Source: Bacillota bacterium (lineage in GTDB: Bacteria > Bacillota > Clostridia > Acetivibrionales > DTU013). From it: DNA of 64,000 nucleotides. Position numbers and translations under genes: made by a program. This document shows, piece by piece, positions 60,915 to 64,000 of the stretch (position 1 is the stretch's first letter; every line of letters starts with the position of its first letter). The notes under the pieces were generated by a model. It was not told the DNA's origin and did no database searches. It was given only the letters and a program-made list of their open reading frames with translations. Location of the stretch: contig JAEZRE010000016.1 of the NCBI GenBank assembly GCA_023412915.1, positions 46,316-110,315 on the forward strand, in the 5' to 3' direction.

Positions 60915-61073
60915 AGCCTTTCCTTGCCTGGCTTATATGCTTTATCTGTCTTTATCTGCCCTTGCCTGGCCTTATATGCCTTATCTGGCTTACCCAACCC
61001 TACCTGGCCGTATATGCTTACCTGACCTTATCTGTCTTACCTGACCTTATCTGTCTTACCTGGCCTTCTCTAC
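60915..61073 (+). repeat. Degenerate tandem repeat ending in 19-bp units
   Basis: From 61017 the unit CTTACCTGACCTTATCTGT occurs twice exactly and a third time with changes. More degenerate CTTATATGC/TTATCTG units extend back to about 60915. The end of the array forms the stop codon region of the cyclophilin gene. No gene is present in 60817-61055. Confidence 0.8.
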
Positions 61074-61583
61074 CTCGCCGTAGTCTTTTCCGAAGGTTTC
61101 CACTGTTACGCTCTTCATACGCTGGTCTTCACGCGGCCTGTCGTTGTAATCGCGCTTGACGCCTACGATCCTGTCGGCCTCGTCCATGCCCTCCGTAACC
61201 TTCCCGAAGGCTGCGTACTGCCCGTCAAGGTGCGGCGCTTTCTCCACCATGATGAAGAATTGCGAGCCTGCCGAATCCGGCCTGCTCGACCTGGCCATCG
61301 AAATAACGCCCTTGTCATGCCTCAGATCGTTCTTGAAACCGTTGCCCGAGAATTCTCCTTTGATGGAATAGCCGGGTCCGCCCATCCCTGTTCCCTCCGG
61401 GTCGCCGCCCTGTATCATGAAACCGGGAATGACCCTGTGAAAAATCACACCGTTATAGAAACCGCTGTTGGCAAGCGATATGAAATTCCTTACCGTGTTG
61501 GGCGCCGTTTCGGGATAAAGCTCGATTTTAATGGTATTACCGCTTTCCATTTCGATAGTGACTATTGGATTGTTGTCTGCCAT
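61056..61583 (-). CDS. Cyclophilin-type peptidyl-prolyl isomerase
   Basis: A 175-residue cyclophilin. The catalytic block FHRVIPGFMIQGGDP (Arg in FHRV) and the SQFFIM and PHLDGQYAAFGKV blocks are complete. It catalyses cis-trans isomerisation of Xaa-Pro bonds. No signal peptide is present, so it acts in the cytoplasm. AAAAAGGAG precedes the ATG. The last codons lie in the flank of the tandem repeat. Confidence 0.94.
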   Translation of the reverse strand: MADNNPIVTIEMESGNTIKIELYPETAPNTVRNFISLANSGFYNGVIFHRVIPGFMIQGGDPEGTGMGGPGYSIKGEFSGNGFKNDLRHDKGVISMARSSRPDSAGSQFFIMVEKAPHLDGQYAAFGKVTEGMDEADRIVGVKRDYNDRPREDQRMKSVTVETFGKDYGEVEKAR

Positions 61584-61606
61584 GTCGTTATCTCCTTTTT
61601 TACAAA

Positions 61607-61635
61607 ATTATAATTTATACAGTAGTATTTTACAA
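61607..61635 (-). promoter_or_regulatory. Promoter of the cyclophilin gene
   Basis: The minus strand reads TTGTAA, a 17-base spacer and TATAAT, 23 bases before the start codon. Confidence 0.6.
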
Positions 61636-61702
61636 ATCAAATTTTAATATATCTCATGAATATTACAGTTTTACTATAATTTTATTTTAGCCTCCGATTT
61701 TC

Positions 61703-61731
61703 TTGACCGCAGTTTCCTCGATTGATATAAT
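61703..61731 (+). promoter_or_regulatory. Promoter of the serine hydrolase/ABC operon
   Basis: TTGACC and TATAAT are separated by exactly 17 bases and lie 39 bases before the start at 61770. Confidence 0.7.
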
Positions 61732-61769
61732 ATAGCAACATTTACTAAAAATTAATCGGGGGTGTCTTC

Positions 61770-62906
61770 ATGAGTGCTTCGAAAGCAATCCCGACCAACG
61801 AGGTCAAACCAGTTCAGAAGCCGGAGGAAGCCGGTTTCAATTCCTCACAGCTCGAGGTGCTGGATTCTCACATAATCGAGCTTATAAACAAAAAGCAGAT
61901 ACAAGCAGGGGCGTACATCATTTCGAAAAACGATAAGGTAATTGCCCATAAGGCTATCGGCTACGCCATGTTCGACAACAGTAAGCCCTTCCTGCCCGAT
62001 ACCATCAGGAGAGTCGCGTCCGTCACAAAGATTTTCGTCGCCACCTCGATACTCCAGTTGGTGGAAAAGGGCAAGCTGAGGCTCGACCAGCCTGTGGCCA
62101 CAATACTCGACGAATTTAAAAACCCCATGTACGAAAAGGTCAATATCACTCACCTGCTGACTCACACATCAGGAGTGAGGCCAGATCCGGGCATATTCTT
62201 TGAACCATATCCTTTGGATTGGCACTGGGATAAAGAATGGATCAAGGATATCCTGAAAGGACTGCCGGTTACGTGCCCCGGACAGGAGTGGAGGTACTCC
62301 TCGGCCGGCTTTACGATACTTGCAGAGATAGTGTCCAGAGTTTCGGGTATAAAGTTTGAAAATTATGTGATCGAAAACATAACAAAACCGCTTGGTATGG
62401 CCAACACCTGCTTCGATCCGCCGGAGGAAGCGCTCGACAGGATTTGCTTCAGTACAAAAGAGGATAAGGAATGGTTTTATGAAAAAAGGGAAAAGGGACA
62501 CCCCGACTGGGCTCCGCCAAGAGGCGGAGGTGGTCTTTTTTCAACGCTCCCGGATCTAAGGCGGATGGGTCAGACGCTCGTCAACAAGGGAACGCTCGGA
62601 GATGTAAGGATACTGTCGAGGAAGACCGTGGAGGCGATGACAAGGCGCCATGTGTACGCAAGGAATTACTGCTGGGGTAACGATGGATGCGAAATGGAAT
62701 ACGGCCTCGGCATGAACGTCTATTCCAACAATACCTTCCTTTCGCCGGGCTCATTTTCGCATGAGGGCGCGGGACTCTGCGGCCTTTACATGGATCCCGT
62801 TGAAAACGTCGTGCTGGCATACATATGCCCGCTCTGCGACGGTGTGGGCTGGTCGCCCGAGGCTGTTATAAACCTGAGAAATATAGTCTGGTCAGGTATC
62901 CTTTGA
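61770..62906 (+). CDS. Beta-lactamase/esterase-fold serine hydrolase
   Basis: A 378-residue class C beta-lactamase-fold protein with SVTK (Ser84, Lys87) and YSS (near residue 175), plus HEGAGL in place of KTG near the C-terminus. Such proteins are usually esterases or D-aminopeptidases rather than true beta-lactamases. There is no signal peptide. GGGGGTG precedes the ATG. The next gene, an ABC-2 permease, starts after one base, so the two are co-transcribed. Confidence 0.85.
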   Translation: MSASKAIPTNEVKPVQKPEEAGFNSSQLEVLDSHIIELINKKQIQAGAYIISKNDKVIAHKAIGYAMFDNSKPFLPDTIRRVASVTKIFVATSILQLVEKGKLRLDQPVATILDEFKNPMYEKVNITHLLTHTSGVRPDPGIFFEPYPLDWHWDKEWIKDILKGLPVTCPGQEWRYSSAGFTILAEIVSRVSGIKFENYVIENITKPLGMANTCFDPPEEALDRICFSTKEDKEWFYEKREKGHPDWAPPRGGGGLFSTLPDLRRMGQTLVNKGTLGDVRILSRKTVEAMTRRHVYARNYCWGNDGCEMEYGLGMNVYSNNTFLSPGSFSHEGAGLCGLYMDPVENVVLAYICPLCDGVGWSPEAVINLRNIVWSGIL

Positions 62907-62907
62907 T

Positions 62908-63747
62908 ATGAACGTGGTGGAAGTAGTCGCCAGGCCGGCGGTAAAGACAGCAGCCGTAATGAAAGCCGTGGCTTTCGCTACATACAAGGAATGGGCAGCC
63001 TACCGTTCGCACGCGATGGTATCCCTTTTTGTCGGACCCGTATACTTCCTTGTACAGATCTTCATCTGGAAGGCGGTCTTCTCGACGCGCGGCAGCATTA
63101 ACGGACTGTCCCTCGACCAGATGATCACCTATTTCGGCGTGGCTGTTCTGATCAATTATCTCATCATGGATTTTGCGGACTGGAATCTCCAGATGCTCAT
63201 AAGCACGGGAAAATTCCTGTCCTATATGCTACGGCCCATGTCGCACATATATTTTGCGCTTTCGCAGAAGGTAGGCCACCGGGTGCTCGGCTTTACCGTC
63301 GAGTTCATTCCGGTCTATCTCATTCTGTTTTTCGTATTCAGGGTAAAGCTGCTGCCTGCAATGCCTGCTTATGCCGTAATATCCATCGCGCTCGGTTTCC
63401 TTATGATGTTCCTCGTGGATTACTGCGTCGGAATCACGGCGTTCTGGCTGACCAGGACCTCCGGCGTAAGGCGGATGTTCCTGCTGCTCAGAGATATATG
63501 TTCCGGCATGTTCCTGCCTCTGACCTTTTTCCCGGGCATACTGCAAAAGATCCTGTTTTACCTGCCGTTCCAGTTTATAGCCTATGTGCCAGTAAGGGTA
63601 TGCGTAGGGTCGTACGAGCTTGGCGGGATAACGCTTGCGATACCTCAGATAGTTGCGGTACAGGCGGTGGCAGTACTCGTCATGTCCATTTTTACGGTGT
63701 TGTTTTTCAAGCTGGGAACAAAAAGATTCACGGGGGTGGGAGCATGA
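62908..63747 (+). CDS. ABC-2 type transporter permease
   Basis: A 279-residue membrane protein with six helices of the ABC-2 (DUF990-type) permease family. Blocks include YKEWAAYRSHAMVSLFVGPVYFL and a C-terminal FFKLGTKRFTGVGA. These permeases work in pairs with an ATPase to export drugs, lipids or peptides. The partner permease begins in an ATGA overlap. No ATP-binding subunit is seen before the window ends. Confidence 0.85.
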   Translation: MNVVEVVARPAVKTAAVMKAVAFATYKEWAAYRSHAMVSLFVGPVYFLVQIFIWKAVFSTRGSINGLSLDQMITYFGVAVLINYLIMDFADWNLQMLISTGKFLSYMLRPMSHIYFALSQKVGHRVLGFTVEFIPVYLILFFVFRVKLLPAMPAYAVISIALGFLMMFLVDYCVGITAFWLTRTSGVRRMFLLLRDICSGMFLPLTFFPGILQKILFYLPFQFIAYVPVRVCVGSYELGGITLAIPQIVAVQAVAVLVMSIFTVLFFKLGTKRFTGVGA

Positions 63748-64000
63748 TAAGGGCACTGGATATTTACGTCACTTCGATGAGAACAGCTTTGCAGCCAGAA
63801 TGGCCTACCGCGCCGATTTCTTCTTCTGCTGTGTCATGATCTTCATATCGGAGCTGCTCTTTCCCCTGCTGACCATGCTGATATATTCTACAGGTGGTAA
63901 TTTCCCCGGCTGGAATCTGTCCGAGGTAATGGTGCTCCAGGGAGTTTTCATGCTGTCCAAGGGCGCGGCCAATCTCCTGTTCTTCGGACTCGTATACAAC
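63744..64000 (+). pseudogene. Second ABC-2 permease, frameshifted near its start (3' end outside window)
   Basis: The ATG at 63744 overlaps the previous stop. The first 14 codons (IRALDIYVTSMRT) fit the N-terminus of the partner permease, but the frame then leaves the family and stops at 63839. From about 63785 the +2 frame continues it: NSFAARMAYRADFFF, ELLFPLLTMLIYS and onward to the window edge. One extra base near 63784 would restore the gene. It may be a real mutation or a sequencing error. Confidence 0.7.

Noticed and set aside
61770..62906. True class C beta-lactamase
   Set aside because: SVTK and YSS are present but the KTG motif is replaced by HEG and there is no signal peptide, so an esterase-like hydrolase is more likely.

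Overview
The window looks like a piece of chromosome from an anaerobic, low-to-mid G+C, spore-forming member of the Clostridia. The evidence is a Spo0E-family phosphatase, a SleB-type cell-wall hydrolase behind a cyclic-di-AMP (ydaO-type) riboswitch, the [FeFe]-hydrogenase maturase HydE, FabV, strong AGGAGG ribosome-binding sites with many TTG/GTG starts, and a clostridial maf-radC-mreBCD-pbp2 cluster. The species cannot be named from sequence reading alone. Most genes lie on the minus strand. No tRNA, rRNA, CRISPR array, prophage or intact transposase was seen.

Layout. 1-7.9 kb: 5' part of a thymidylate synthase-like gene, a small coiled-coil protein, a gene remnant, then the minus-strand elongation/division cluster maf, radC, mreB, mreC, mreD, PBP2, with greA divergent. 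7.9-9.9 kb: a repeat-rich gap (element E1, tandem arrays) around a frameshifted methyltransferase. 9.9-16.5 kb: a minus-strand envelope cluster (class 1 isoprenoid-type enzyme, LiaF-like and PspC proteins, DUF1638, a flippase-like membrane protein, Asp23) ending in asnS. 16.7-25 kb: a phosphoesterase, a likely five-gene operon (SEC-C protein, isocitrate dehydrogenase, PDZ membrane protein, acetyltransferase, an unusual BMP fusion), an ECF-transporter S component and fabV. 25-28 kb: nucleotidyltransferase, nitroreductase, two VOC proteins and RidA. 28-29 kb: second, inverted copy of the repeat (E2). 29-40 kb: ECF S-component-like gene, Spo0E, a Cys-rich protein, and a giant 2881-residue cyclic beta-glucan synthase followed by a patatin. 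40-49 kb: riboswitch-controlled LysM/SleB hydrolase, an LRAT-like protein, a sigma factor, response regulators with a GAF histidine kinase, a third palindromic repeat (E3), an M14 peptidase and a lipase-like hydrolase. 49-56 kb: glycerol catabolism (FAD dehydrogenase with BFD domain, NAD/FAD oxidoreductase, DUF1667, GlpK) plus an acyl-CoA synthetase. 56-64 kb: methyltransferase, DUF1871-like protein, hydE, LOG-family protein, GH-A glycosidase, cyclophilin, a beta-lactamase-fold hydrolase and two ABC-2 permeases, the second frameshifted.

How the genes fit together. Much of the window builds, remodels or senses the cell envelope: MreBCD/PBP2, glucan synthase, LysM hydrolases, PspC/LiaF/Asp23, flippase and c-di-AMP control. 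Glycerol uptake products and acyl-CoA activation link to lipid metabolism. The least explained sequence is non-coding: a roughly 550-670 bp element present in two inverted copies, a related 190 bp palindrome, a REP-like 20-mer family that has overwritten the end of one gene, and three unrelated tandem arrays.
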